64,000 nt of DNA from Fistulifera solaris (Eukaryota; Bacillariophyta; Bacillariophyceae; Naviculales; Stauroneidaceae). Of the stretch, positions 9,609 through 21,911 are shown in pieces; within the stretch, counting starts at the first letter, position 1, and each line of letters opens with the position of its first letter. The DNA lies in contig AP026134.1 in assembly GCA_030295235.1 (NCBI GenBank), positions 744,001 to 808,000 of the forward strand, in the 5' to 3' direction. Made by a program: the position numbers and the translations under genes. The notes beneath the pieces are model-generated. The model saw only the letters and a list, made by a program, of their open reading frames with translations. It was not told the origin of the DNA and searched no databases.

Positions 9609-11939
9609 CTATTTTCGGTATACATTGCGGCTCCATGCTCTCGGTAGATCTTGGACTTTGATCACGCGACGGTACGCGGAGCGTTTAGTGTCACTTGCTT
9701 TGCTATTTTGTGGAAAATCCAAAAGCTTATCTACAAGCTTTGGAGGATTACCTTGGGTTAGGCGTAATAGGACTTCCTTCGATACAAGGCCCTCTTTTCT
9801 GCACTCTTCGAATGCGTATTCTACGCATTTCTTTCGAAGATCACCGGGTGGAATGAGGTTATTGCAGCATTTCAACCAAAACGCATATGTGAAACTGTCC
9901 GGTCGCACCAGATTCGATTTTCTCATCTCCTGATACGTCATCGCAGCAATTTGAAATGCTACGATTTTTTTGCTCGCTTCTATAGTGTTCGCGGCACAAT
10001 TCAGAACGTAATTGTATAGATACTCGTTTGGCCTCAAGTCAGGATCATTTGTTTCCTTGTACAGTTCGAGTAGCTGCACTAGGAGTTCACGAGCCTTCAC
10101 TGCCGAACCATTCGTTCTAGCTAGAGTGAGTATAACCATTGCAAAGGTTCGTGCATTGGGCCTCAAAGTATTATCTTTTGTCTCCTGGTATCGCTGGAAG
10201 GCTTCAGACAATAATTCCTCAGCCTTCTCTGCTGATTGTGGGTCAGTAGACTTGGAAAGGCACTCAATCACTGATGTGTAAGTTACCACATCGGGCTGGC
10301 ACAGCTCGGATTGTTTCATACTTTCCAAAAGCAAAACAGCCTTGCGCGCTGCATCCCGGCTATTCCCCTTCGCGTATGCATTAATCACCATATTGAACAT
10401 TCGGTTAGTAGGCTGAACCGAAATGTCCCCGCTGTCCCACAGTCTCTGCATTCGCATCAATGTTGCTTCTGATTGTTCTGCGACGTCTTCACGATCACTT
10501 TGAATCCAACACTTCATCAAAGTACTGTAAGTGAAGCCGTTGGGTTTGATAGCAGGTTGCTTATGATAGTTGTCTTCCATGAACTTGACAAGCTCTGATA
10601 CTTTTTGCAGCGCTAATTCTTTGTCGGCGCTACGAAGATAGGCGTGGATTACTGAGTTGTAGGAGATAGCATCCGGAGTCAGGTTAGTGCACTTTAAGCG
10701 TAACTCATCCATGAGTTTCAAAACATTTTCCGCCATGTCCGCTCGCCCTTGTCTTCCCCATGCCGCCATTACGCCGTTGAAAGCGATAAGGGACGGTTCC
10801 GACCCAGGCGCAAACTCTCCTTTATTGAACCTATCAACCATTTCTAGAAGAATATCATTGGCTCTGACGGCACCAGTTGATACTGAATTCTTTGCCCAAG
10901 CTAAAATGGCATTGCAATAAGTGTCGGCGTCCAAAATCAAATGAGCTCCATTCTCGATATCATTCGTAGAAAGAGTCAAATTGAGTGTTTTCATTTTGTC
11001 AAGTAGAACTTGCGCCTCGCTGGCACTACCGGCCGATCCACTCTTGCTCCAGACTTCCAAAGTCCAATCATAACACTGCATGAGCGTCAAACCATCCTCA
11101 GTTCTTTGTTCGATGAGCTTCAGTAGCTCGCAAGCTTTTCTCGCGCATTCTCCCTCTTCCAAGTTGGCTTGCTGCCACGCAAATGCATGCAAAACATGTT
11201 TGTATGATTCAACTGGCAGCACTTCAAAGACTTGCTCCATTCGTTTGACCAAACTTTCTGCGCGACGTGCATAATCGCGTTCTCCTCGAGGCGTCGAACA
11301 GACAGCGTATGCCTCTAAAGCAAGGTTGTAAGTCGCAATGGAGACATCAGAAGGCGATTTGAGTTCAATCAGCGTCTCTAATAAATCTTCGATTTGATCT
11401 GCAGCACAAGTAACATGCTGGTGGCGCATCCAGCGGAATCTGCCTCTTCTTAGAAAAGCGTTCATTGCAATACGAAAACTCTCCTCGGTGGCCGCGTTGA
11501 TGTCAATTAAATGATTGAGCATAGTCAGAACACGTTCAGCTCCGTCAATGTCGGTATCCAAGATTTTCGGACGCACGGCTCTATCGCGACTGAGGTGCTC
11601 GTCAATATTTAACTTTAGAACACGTGTCATATCCTCGTTGAATCGTTGATTCAATTCCGATTTTAAAGGGTCAAGTCGAGACGAAGTTTTTTCGCTCTGT
11701 TCTATTTCATCTTCTCTCTGGACTTGAATACTAGAGGTGATTACTGGTTTTGTTCTAGCAAAAGGCGGCAGGGTCGAGCGGTTCAACGTTTCGACAATTC
11801 GAACTGAAATGGTCGGGCTAACCCATGCTGCACAAGTTGCGCGGGCCAGGAGAAACTTTATTAGTAAAACATAACAATATCTCTTCTCAAGATGGGCGGG
11901 ACTCTCTGCTCGTCTTCTCTTGCGACGTGGATTTTGCAT
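9609..11939 (-). CDS. Pentatricopeptide-repeat (P-class) protein, plastid-type leader
   Basis: An intact 776-residue ORF. The N-terminus is basic, then hydrophobic (CYVLLIKFLLARATCAA) followed by W-V-S-P. That fits a signal peptide with an aromatic +1 residue, as in diatom plastid presequences. From about residue 150 to 700 it contains many 35-residue helical-hairpin repeats, for example SYNSVIHAYLRSADKELAL, TYSTLMKCWIQSDREDVAEQ, MFNMVINAYAKGNSRDAARK and TYTSVIECLSKSTDPQSAEK. PPR proteins bind organellar RNA sequence-specifically and affect processing, stability or translation. No DYW editing domain is present. Its upstream region contains the 34-bp repeat array. Confidence 0.9.
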   Translation of the reverse strand: MQNPRRKRRRAESPAHLEKRYCYVLLIKFLLARATCAAWVSPTISVRIVETLNRSTLPPFARTKPVITSSIQVQREDEIEQSEKTSSRLDPLKSELNQRFNEDMTRVLKLNIDEHLSRDRAVRPKILDTDIDGAERVLTMLNHLIDINAATEESFRIAMNAFLRRGRFRWMRHQHVTCAADQIEDLLETLIELKSPSDVSIATYNLALEAYAVCSTPRGERDYARRAESLVKRMEQVFEVLPVESYKHVLHAFAWQQANLEEGECARKACELLKLIEQRTEDGLTLMQCYDWTLEVWSKSGSAGSASEAQVLLDKMKTLNLTLSTNDIENGAHLILDADTYCNAILAWAKNSVSTGAVRANDILLEMVDRFNKGEFAPGSEPSLIAFNGVMAAWGRQGRADMAENVLKLMDELRLKCTNLTPDAISYNSVIHAYLRSADKELALQKVSELVKFMEDNYHKQPAIKPNGFTYSTLMKCWIQSDREDVAEQSEATLMRMQRLWDSGDISVQPTNRMFNMVINAYAKGNSRDAARKAVLLLESMKQSELCQPDVVTYTSVIECLSKSTDPQSAEKAEELLSEAFQRYQETKDNTLRPNARTFAMVILTLARTNGSAVKARELLVQLLELYKETNDPDLRPNEYLYNYVLNCAANTIEASKKIVAFQIAAMTYQEMRKSNLVRPDSFTYAFWLKCCNNLIPPGDLRKKCVEYAFEECRKEGLVSKEVLLRLTQGNPPKLVDKLLDFPQNSKASDTKRSAYRRVIKVQDLPRAWSRNVYRK

Positions 11940-12169
11940 TGTATGTAGTAAGTGACAAGGTGACTTTCATCAAGCATTTAGCATCGATAAAATAATCTTG
12001 TGACGATGGGCAGTTAGATAAATGAAAGTACTGGTAACGCTCGCGTGTTATTTTCTTTTAGATGGCAAGGCGACCAGCGACCGGCCAGCCACGAAAGGCG
12101 GTCTGACCGTTTTACGATGGCTTTTATAAGTTGCTGACGCCTGTGACGGCGGAAACATAAGTAAGGGTA

Positions 12170-13165
12170 ACGTTCCTAGGAAATCTGGTAGTGTAGAATT
12201 AACACCGGTCCAAATAATCTGGACCAGTTGAATTTTCACGTTCCCAGTAAATCTGGTAGAATGGTATTTACACCGGTCCAAATAATCTGGACCAGTTGTA
12301 ATTTGACGATCCCAGTAAATCTGGTAGTGTGGTATTACACCAGTCCAGAAAATCTGGACCAGTTGTATTTTCACGTTCCCAGTAAATCTGGGCGGGTGGT
12401 ATTTACACTGGTCCAGAAAATCTGGACCAGTTGTAATTTGACGGTCCCAGAAAATCTGGTAGAGTGGTATTTACACCAGTCCAGATAATCTGGACCACTT
12501 ATATTTTCACGTTCCCAGGAAGTCTGGTAGAGTGGTATTTACAACGGTCCAGATAATCTGGACCAGTTGTAATTTGACGATCCCAGGAAATCTGGTAGTG
12601 TAGTATTAACACCGGTCCAGAAAATCTGGACCAGTTGTATTTTACGTTTCCGGGAAAACTGTAATTTGATGTTCCCTGGAAATCTGGAAGAGTGGTTTTT
12701 ACACCGGTCCAGAAAATCTGGACCAGTTGTATTTTTACGTTTCCGGGAAAACTGTAATTTGATGTTCCCTGGAAATCTGGAAGAGTGGTTTTCACACCGG
12801 TCCAGAAAATCTGGACCAGTTGAATTTTCACGTACCCAGTAAATCTGGTAGTGTGGTAATTAAACTGGTCCAGAAAATCTGGACCAGTTATAATTTGACG
12901 ATCCCAGGAAATCTGGGCTGGTGGTATTACACCGGTCCAGAAAATCTGGACCAGTTATAGTTTCACGTTCCCGGGAAATCTGGACCACTTGTAATTTTAC
13001 GTTCCCTGGAAATCTGGTAGAGTGGTATTTACAATTGTACAGGAAATCTGGACCAGTTGTAAATTGACGTTCCCTGGAAATCTAGTTGAGTGGTATTTAC
13101 ACTGGTCCTGTTCACGTTGCCCGGAAATTTGGGAGGGTGGTATTTACACTGGTCCAGAATTTTTG
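12170..13165. repeat. 34-bp/68-bp palindromic tandem repeat array
   Basis: About 13 copies of a 68-bp unit fill the interval between the PPR promoter side and the 3' end of KRR1. Marker sites (CTGGACCAGTT) fall at 12219, 12287, 12354, 12422, 12490, 12558, 12626, 12718, 12811, 12879, 12946 and 13048, so spacing is 67-68 bp. Two units are lengthened by about 24-25 bp and there is one half-length step. Each 68-bp unit is two diverged 34-bp monomers, A and B, both built around CCAGA-AAA-TCTGG. In monomer A the dyad extends to GGTCCAGAAAATCTGGACC with 8-bp arms. Short ORFs here are repeat translations and not genes. Confidence 0.95.
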
Positions 13166-13293
13166 GCCCTATAAAATATAGAGTAAATTCTCTAGTCTAG
13201 ACTTTGGTTATTCCAGTGGAAGAACCGGTTCACCAAGAGTCACCGACTAGCAACTATTTTTATCGTCGAAGTATAAATGCTTAATGAATCTTA

Positions 13294-14901
<1,608 letters not shown>

Positions 14902-16697
14902 TTACTTATCAGCGTAGACCTCTTCCGCATCGCTGTCACTATCGTCATCATCGTCTGCACCTTGTCGTGCCTTTCGGAGTTGTTCCTTCTTCTTGGCAGC
15001 AGCCGACTTGGGTTGGTCATCGTCCTCATGATCGCTGTCTTCATCTTCATCGTCACTGTCTTTCTCAATGTGTGCATTTAGCATTTCTTCAAATAGAGTT
15101 GGTTCGTCATCGAGTACAGCGTCGTCCGGATGGACCTTGTACTCCGGTAATGATGAAGAATCCAAAGTAACCATTTCCACCCGTTGCGTTTCATCAATGC
15201 CCACGTATCCATCCGATTTGACAACCAAATCAAAATGATAGGTACCCTTCGGTGGCGCCATGAATTTGATTTGATGAACAACGTTCTTATTGGGATTCAA
15301 AACTTTCTCAATCGAAATTATTTTGCCCTCTTTCAACTGACCCAGAATAATCCAAAAGGCTTCTCGCTTTGGGAACGGAAATTTAGGAGCATGGGTGAGG
15401 CCAGCCTTTTCACCGTCCGCCAGGTTGTTGCGCGTGATTTTCACTTGCACTGTCACTAGATCGTTTTCGTACACTTGATCATCTTCATCATCGTCAACAA
15501 AGACTTTGCATTCCACTGTAATGTCTGGAAATATTTTTAAAAAGTCGCGAACGTCCTTCTTTTGCTGATCCGAAAATTTCGACAAACCTTTTCGTTCGTT
15601 CTCGGGGATCGCACAATATTCCTTGATCGTCGATACTTTGGTAGCGCCTTTTTCACATTGGGACACCTCTTCGGCAGTGAAATGGGGAATCTGTAGCAAG
15701 GGAGAGTCTTTGACCCACATGGCCTGCGTGACGTATTGTCCCAACTCGATGCAGTTGATGGCGGTCTGAAGAGCATCTTGATGTTTGCAAACCGAAATCA
15801 TGGCATCGATCAATGAAGGAGCCATTCGAAGCATATACTTCAAATCGTCCTTTTCTTGTTCCATCTTCGCCAAGACATCAGTTTGACGTAAAAGATGCGC
15901 ATGCATCAAAACATTGCCCTTGACACAAACAGGGTGATTGAACTTGGGCTTTTGCATAGAACTGCGGACCGCGTTCATCAGAGTAGCAATGGCTTGCTTC
16001 TGTTCCGCCGTTTTAGGGATGTTACGCTTTCGGAATTCAGCACTTCCTGCCAACACCTCGGGTAGCGCTTTAACGATCGAGTTCTCATTCAAAGCATGAT
16101 GAAACCACGAGTAGGTATCGTACATGACATTCTTCTCGCCGTACTTACTCGAGTCGGAGTAGTACCGCCAGACAAAGTAAGGGATAAGTACCACCATGAA
16201 GAGCAAGTAAGCTACCAAGACCAAGTTTCGGTTCTTACTGTCCAACAAGAAAGATGGAAGACCAATAGAGACTTCGAGTGACTGCTTTCCGTCCGGATTT
16301 CCGTACTTTTCCCAATTTTCGCGCGCTGTTTCGTCCGTGAGCGCTTCGTACGCCTTGGAGACCATCATGAACATGGCTTCGGCGGCACGATCTCCCGGGT
16401 TCTTGTCAGGATGGTACTTGAGTGATAAAGAACGGTAGGCCTTTTAATGGTTTTGTTGTCTGCGCCTGCATCAATTTGCAAGATAGAAAAGGGATCAAAC
16501 GAATTGACTTGCCCATCTTGCGATACCGAGATAAGAAGCCAAATGAAAATAAGAGTGAGCACCGAAGTAATGCCCAGGTTAATCAAGAACCCTTGAGACT
16601 TGAGGGTGTTAGCGGCTCGTGACTCTTTCTTTAATTGTTCGGCTTTTTTCTTTCTCTGCGCTGGTTCTCGAAACTGCACCGACCGCCTCATCGTCAA
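14902..16697 (-). CDS. SEC63: SEC63-like ER translocon J-protein
   Basis: About 598 residues after joining two frames. The N-terminus is basic, then a TM helix (FLINLGITSVLTLIFIWLLI) and a DnaJ domain starting FDPFSILQIDAGADNKTIK. At 16442-16445 a run is one base short; in the second frame the J domain continues with the HPD motif (KYHPDKNPGD) and SKAYEALTDE. A second TM (NLVLVAYLLFMVVLIPYFVW), the Sec63/Brl domain and an acidic tail (DDDDDSDSDAEE) follow. SEC63 recruits BiP to the Sec61/SEC62 channel for post-translational import into the ER. Diatoms also use this route as the first step of plastid import. Confidence 0.92.
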
Positions 16698-17151
16698 CTC
16701 GAATCGCGCTGATTATTCGTTTGAAGATAGAATACCATGCTGCAAGTGAAAGCAGGATAAACATGTGAGATAAATATGTTTTGTAAGCGTTTGAAAGGAT
16801 GAAAACGAAACTTACAAGGAAGGATGTAGAACGAGATGGTGCTCAAGGCAAAAAGTAAAATGCAGAGTTGTCGTATTGCAGCATCGTATATCCCTCTTTG
16901 ACGACCCAGTAACTAAACTAAACGATCTTTGTCCCTTGCTCTTTCCAGAACCTCTTTGAATGCTGCTATTTTGCAACTATAACTGATAACGAACGTCAAA
17001 AATAGATTGGACGAGTTGTTTGTTGTTTGTCCAGTCGCGTCCGATGGTTTTCGAACAAACGACCGCGTTGTGCCTTCAACAAGGACGAGAAAGAGTGGCG
17101 TTGGCGCCAATTACGTAGTGTCCTACTGCTTGTTGTAGTGTGCTCGCTGAA

Positions 17152-17328
17152 ATGGACTCAAAAAAGTACCTCCAGGAACCTTCCACGCGTAGCCAAACAC
17201 CATGTAAAACATGTACTGGATGCTACGTGTGTCCCGGGAAAAATTGTCCTGGTCTGACTCACGAGTTGTTTGGGATGCAGTCTGTCCGTGCATTTCCGAA
17301 ACGCACTGTGACAGATGACGACATATGA
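17152..17328 (+). CDS. Possible small Cys-rich protein
   Basis: A 58-residue ORF from MDSKKYLQ. It contains six Cys in CKTCTGCYVCPGKNC followed by PGLTHELFGMQ and an acidic DDD end. The Cys spacing could bind metal or form disulfides. No family recognised. It lies in the otherwise empty 900-bp gap between SEC63 and the next gene. Support is composition only, so it may be spurious. Confidence 0.35.
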   Translation: MDSKKYLQEPSTRSQTPCKTCTGCYVCPGKNCPGLTHELFGMQSVRAFPKRTVTDDDI

Positions 17329-17623
17329 ATACCGCTCCGATTACTTCATACTCCGTAGCTCAACATGGCTTTTTTTGCCCCAAATGAAAGCGTACTTTTT
17401 TAGTTCGCCTTCATTCGCTTCTTTTATCGCGATAACGATTTGTCATTGCGCTTCTACTTCTTGTGGCTTCAATTCCTAGTTCTTCTTTGTCGCTATTGCG
17501 TGATTTTTAACATCGTCTTGGATCAGTTTCTTGGTGCTTTATTACCGATTGTGCGGTATATCAACTGCGAACAGCGAGAATTTAGAAAGCAACATACAAA
17601 TCAATTAAAAAAAAGGATCGCAG

Positions 17624-18883
17624 ATGGGATCTTCTCAATCAACACAACGCGACCCAGTTATCTCGCGAGAAAAGGAAATTGAAAGAAATGGAGTGTTGAT
17701 TCCACCAGTATTTGGTCTTCCTAATGTTCAACTGCCTCTCTCTGCTTCGGTGCGGGGACGACTCCCTCGAGGACATCCGTCAATGATCGAAATCCTTCGA
17801 CAAACCGACTCGTCCGTTCGCATTTTACAAGATTATATGAAGACGGGTGTCTGGATTGAAGCCAATTCGCCGTCAGGTTCCCTCGTACACGCCAGTGTGC
17901 AGCCAGAAAAAGGAACTGCATCCGGTAACATTGACGTGGCGTTCCCTATAAAGGGAGACCATTCTGTAGAGATATCTGGAGGAACCGATCATGCACCGAC
18001 TATGAAATGTCACATCAACTGGCAAAATATGATCTGGTTGGTGGCGCAAACCGATGTCGAAGGAAATAGTTGGTGCGGAGTCAATGCTGCGAGACGCTTC
18101 AATTTTTTTGAAGCTGAGAATAAAGATCAGGAATTGCATGTGCAAGTCGGTTCATGGATGACGGGTACCCCAACGAAGACTTCAACGACGACACGGATAG
18201 CCCCGAAGAGTGTGAATGGATACGCCGTTTTGGATTACTTGGGCGCCACGGCGGCTGTCGAAGGCATGTTTCCGCTGCAGGCCGATGCCAACCAGAGTAC
18301 ATGGTATTGCAATTACGGAAACGCGCGAACACGATCCTATCTGTCGATTAATCTCTCAGATCAAACAAATGATGCAACTCCGCCATTGCAGTTAACGTTA
18401 GAGCGATCCGAGTCCGCCACGGGCCAAGGAATGGCAGAATCGTCGATTGGTCTGTCGCAGGTCTTTTCTTTAGATCGACCGCACGTCAACCCCATCGAAC
18501 ACCGAGCCCCCAGGGTGCGCAATACGTTAGGATGGGCCATGCGAATGGAACGAGATTCGCAAGCGAATGCTCGTGTTTCACTGGGGCTGGCTTGGCAAGT
18601 CAATCGGGCGGTTGCAGTCAAGGCAGTTGTGCAACCGGACAACCTAACCACCGCACTACTCCTTAAACGATGGGAGCAACCACGTATCTTATGCAGTCTA
18701 TTACATCGAGTTCATTGGAAGGATGATAAGAAAGGATATTTTGGGATTGGTTTAGAAGTAGAAACGACACCGAATCGAACATCGAAAGCGTTCTACTATC
18801 CCGACAAGTTGAATGTATTTCCGGTTCCTTCCCAACAAGACGTACCGGAGACGAAAGCGACATTAGATGATCGAATGAGCTGA
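17624..18883 (+). CDS. Conserved-looking protein, N-myristoylation-type start, beta-rich
   Basis: An intact 419-residue ORF. It starts MGSSQSTQRD, a good N-myristoylation consensus (Gly2, Ser6). There is no signal peptide or TM helix. From about residue 90 to the end it shows alternating polar/hydrophobic stretches (for example GNIDVAFPIKGDHSVEISGG, KAVVQPDNLTTALLL, GYFGIGLEVET) like transmembrane beta strands. The final GIGLEVE-type strand recalls VDAC/Tom40-like or TGD4-like barrels. I do not recognise the family, and the barrel idea is inference. Convergent with the CPOX gene, 37 bp apart. Confidence 0.7.
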   Translation: MGSSQSTQRDPVISREKEIERNGVLIPPVFGLPNVQLPLSASVRGRLPRGHPSMIEILRQTDSSVRILQDYMKTGVWIEANSPSGSLVHASVQPEKGTASGNIDVAFPIKGDHSVEISGGTDHAPTMKCHINWQNMIWLVAQTDVEGNSWCGVNAARRFNFFEAENKDQELHVQVGSWMTGTPTKTSTTTRIAPKSVNGYAVLDYLGATAAVEGMFPLQADANQSTWYCNYGNARTRSYLSINLSDQTNDATPPLQLTLERSESATGQGMAESSIGLSQVFSLDRPHVNPIEHRAPRVRNTLGWAMRMERDSQANARVSLGLAWQVNRAVAVKAVVQPDNLTTALLLKRWEQPRILCSLLHRVHWKDDKKGYFGIGLEVETTPNRTSKAFYYPDKLNVFPVPSQQDVPETKATLDDRMS

Positions 18884-18920
18884 TGGTATTAATTTCGTAT
18901 TTGCTTCTTCAGAATCTTTG

Positions 18921-20075
18921 TTATGAGGAAGCAGAGGCATCCGCCGATACCCACTCCCTGGGTTTCTTTAATATTTCGGTCAACTTTGCCTCGGGACTAT
19001 TGGGTGTTATTTGGTGATTGTATTCAAATGCAATGACTGGAGGAGCGGATACCATAACTCCTTCCACACGAGGATTACTGTTTGCCAAACCAAACTTGAC
19101 GCCGCGGTCGTATAGCAGATTAAATTCTAGATACCTTCCTCGCCGAAGCAGCTGCCATTGTTTTTGCTGTTCACTGTATTTCTCTCGGCCTCGCGCCTTT
19201 ACGATAGGAAGCCAGGACGGCATCCACGTATCTGCGACTCCTTTAACAAAGGCTAGTGTCGTTTCCGAAGCCATCATGTCGTCAAAAAATATTCCTCCTG
19301 TACCACGATGCTCGTTGCGTGCGGGCAAATAGAAGTAATCGTCGCAGTCCTTCTTCATGGACTCGTACGTGAATTCCTCATGATTTGGCAAGAGTTCATG
19401 ACAAAGATCTCGATACATGTTGTGAAAGGCTCGAATGTCATCTTCAAAGAGATAATAAGGAGTAAGATCGGCACCACCTCCAAACCAAGCCAAGAATTTC
19501 CCTTGACCCGTGCGCACCATAAAAATACGCACATCCGAACGAAAGGTGGGAACCAGTGGACTACGTGTATGAAACACCAAGCTAAGAGCAGCCGCAGAGT
19601 AGATATCTCCCGCCACGACGACATCTTCTGATTGCCGAGCGCGTATTGTGGCTGCTCGATCGGCCGATAAAATGCCTTCCTTGATTACTGTCAGCGAGCA
19701 AGCACCCTTTTCGATAATTCCTCCGCCTTGAATGACGCGGGTAATTCCTCCACTTTTCAGTGACGTGTCAATAGAACCATTGTCTTGGGCAAACAATCCC
19801 CAGCCATCGCGTGAGAACTTGGATCCATTTTCGATGCTTTCGATCTCGGCAATGATCTTATTTTGTTTTTGTTGAAGAAAATCAACAAACTCGTCGAAAA
19901 TAATACCAGAAGATTGTTTTATGCCTTTGTTTTCAACAGCCTTGCTAGCTGTTGATAGAGCGGACGTCTTCGAGCGAGAGGATGCATGAACGAAGGTAGT
20001 TGGAGGAAGGTATCCAAACACAAGAGATGAGAAGAATAGCCCAATTTTCAAGCAAACAAAAAGGGAGCGTTGCAT
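18921..20075 (-). CDS. CPX: Coproporphyrinogen III oxidase (aerobic, HemF type)
   Basis: 384 residues from the ATG at 20075; the frame is open upstream to 20210, but the signal peptide MQRSLFVCLKIGLFFSSLVFG fits this start. Diagnostic stretches include GWGLFAQDNGS, the substrate-site FHTRSPLVPTFRSDVRIF, WFGGGADLTPYYLFEDDIRAFH, YFYLPARNEHRGTGGIFFDD, RRGRYLEFNLLYDRGVKFGL and SAPPVIAFEYNH. The enzyme oxidatively decarboxylates coproporphyrinogen III to protoporphyrinogen IX in heme and chlorophyll synthesis. The leader suggests ER/plastid targeting, though the Phe junction is not classical. Confidence 0.95.
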   Translation of the reverse strand: MQRSLFVCLKIGLFFSSLVFGYLPPTTFVHASSRSKTSALSTASKAVENKGIKQSSGIIFDEFVDFLQQKQNKIIAEIESIENGSKFSRDGWGLFAQDNGSIDTSLKSGGITRVIQGGGIIEKGACSLTVIKEGILSADRAATIRARQSEDVVVAGDIYSAAALSLVFHTRSPLVPTFRSDVRIFMVRTGQGKFLAWFGGGADLTPYYLFEDDIRAFHNMYRDLCHELLPNHEEFTYESMKKDCDDYFYLPARNEHRGTGGIFFDDMMASETTLAFVKGVADTWMPSWLPIVKARGREKYSEQQKQWQLLRRGRYLEFNLLYDRGVKFGLANSNPRVEGVMVSAPPVIAFEYNHQITPNSPEAKLTEILKKPREWVSADASASS

Positions 20076-20210
20076 CTTTGCTGCCTTCGTTCGTTTTATA
20101 GGCTTCCTTGAGTTGAAATATAAGAGGGGGAATTTAATGAATGATAACCGTACAGTACCTGCGGCTATGCGGTAGGAGGATGACAACAAAGAAGGCTGCG
20201 AGCTTTTCAT

Positions 20211-21911
20211 TTTTTTTCTTACATCCCCTTGAAAATGTTACGGAATTTACTTAGTAGTACGACATCAAAAGTGATAGATTGTAATCAGAACACAAAAACC
20301 GCTTCAAGACTATAGCCGACCACCGATTTCATTCAGCTAATTAAATATCGCTTAAAAGTTGAATAACCTTAATTAGATCGATCGTCATGGGCGTTCGCTT
20401 ATGGATTTCACAAACATATCGAACTACAGTCACAAAGCGGTTTTCGATTGGGAGGGGGTGCAATCCACAACTTTTCGTGTCGTTATAATGAAATCCGTAA
20501 GATTCTACAGGGGATTGATTGTAATAAAGGAAAAAAGAAAAAAAATGCAACCGCAAAAAATCAATGAGGCGAAATAAAAATGGTGATGACAACTTAATCC
20601 GGGTCTAACGCCCACTTTCGAAACGATTGAAGAACATTCAGTAAACTAGCTGATATTGACCAGTAAATGGCGACGAGAGTGGCAAGCGAAGCAAGATTAC
20701 TGCACATTCAGTTGCGCAAGATGTCGGTGTCCTCGTGACGGCCATCTCGATGACGAGTTGCATGTGCTTTCTACCCACTAATCATTCGATATCTTCAAAA
20801 TAAAGGCTGCGACTTAAGAATTCTTTGCCATGCTCGCCCACGGGAGATTTCGACGAATTAGGGAAGACCACAAAAGGCTTATTATGCCATTCTAGTTAAT
20901 CAATCCACTTGCTTGATCAATGATCCACTGTTCAAGAATCACAGGACACAATGACTCAAGACCACGTTCCGCTTCATTGAACGAATTTACGGCATATAGC
21001 GCCGCCGAATCAACAGGAGGTGCATGTAATAATAATTTTTATTTCGTACGAAGTATCGCGGTACCGGTAGTTAAAAAGCGGTACATGCGCTCTTTCTTGT
21101 TGCAGAGTTGTGGTCTCTTAAAGAGCTCTCAATCCAGCTATTCTGATACTGGTACATGTGATGAGTACTTTTCATCAAAGAATAACGGTCAAATGCTACA
21201 CGATTGAGGGACATATCTCTACAATAAATTTCCTCGCTTGATTACGTTTCTTTTTACAAACATCCTTTCGATATAACGCTCAAGGTACCACTTTCTTCAA
21301 ACTGAAAAGATTGTTGAATATTTATCTTTGTCTTGCAGACGCAACTTGATTACAAATTGGAGCGCTTTCGCGGAGTCCCGGAGCCAGTCCTCCACGCTTT
21401 TCAATTCAACTGAAGTAAAAACAAGTCCAATGGACTCACTACCCGATTCGGCGGTTCGACACTAGCACGATTCTCGACTAAGGCTTCCTTCTTCTCAAAC
21501 TTGTGGCGAAGTCAGTTACCTACAAAATTTGGCGACCCACTCCATGGCAAAGGCTTCCGAACAAAATATGGACCTACTGGACACTTCCATGTCCAGTACG
21601 CGGCTTCATTTGTGTCACGGACACTGTTTAATGCGGATGACTGGTCAGCCCCGAATGGTATACTTTTTGTAAGGACGCTGAGTTCTTTGAATAAAAAAAC
21701 TCGCGCAAGTTGCAATGGGCTGTCGAATAATTGCTGGAATTGTAGGGCAAGAGTCTCTAATCCCCTTATAGTTAACCAGCAATCCATTAGATAAGCAATT
21801 CCCGACTCCCGACCGTGTGTTGCGCTCGATGCAATTCTGAAACAGCAAACAACAAGTGTTCGGTTGAACATATCCAAATTGTTCGCCTAGAGTGCACCGC
21901 AGGTATTTTCG
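20211..21911. other. Intergenic region, no gene recognised
   Basis: 1.7 kb between the CPOX 5' side and the end of a minus-strand glycosyltransferase. Open frames here are short, overlap on both strands and show no family resemblance. It contains a short CGGTACCGGTA tract near 21058, similar to the GGTACC microsatellite at 31292. Confidence 0.5.

Noticed and set aside
12228-12831. Open frames of 86-110 codons on both strands within the tandem array
   Set aside because: They are translations of the 34/68-bp repeat, with the same peptide recurring, and have no start context or homology.
12170-13165. CRISPR-like array
   Set aside because: Both halves of the unit are repeated, no unique spacers exist, flanks have no cas genes, and the genome is eukaryotic.
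21501-21877. Overlapping frames on both strands in the 20-22 kb gap
   Set aside because: Similar length on opposite strands, no homology, no codon bias; probably chance.
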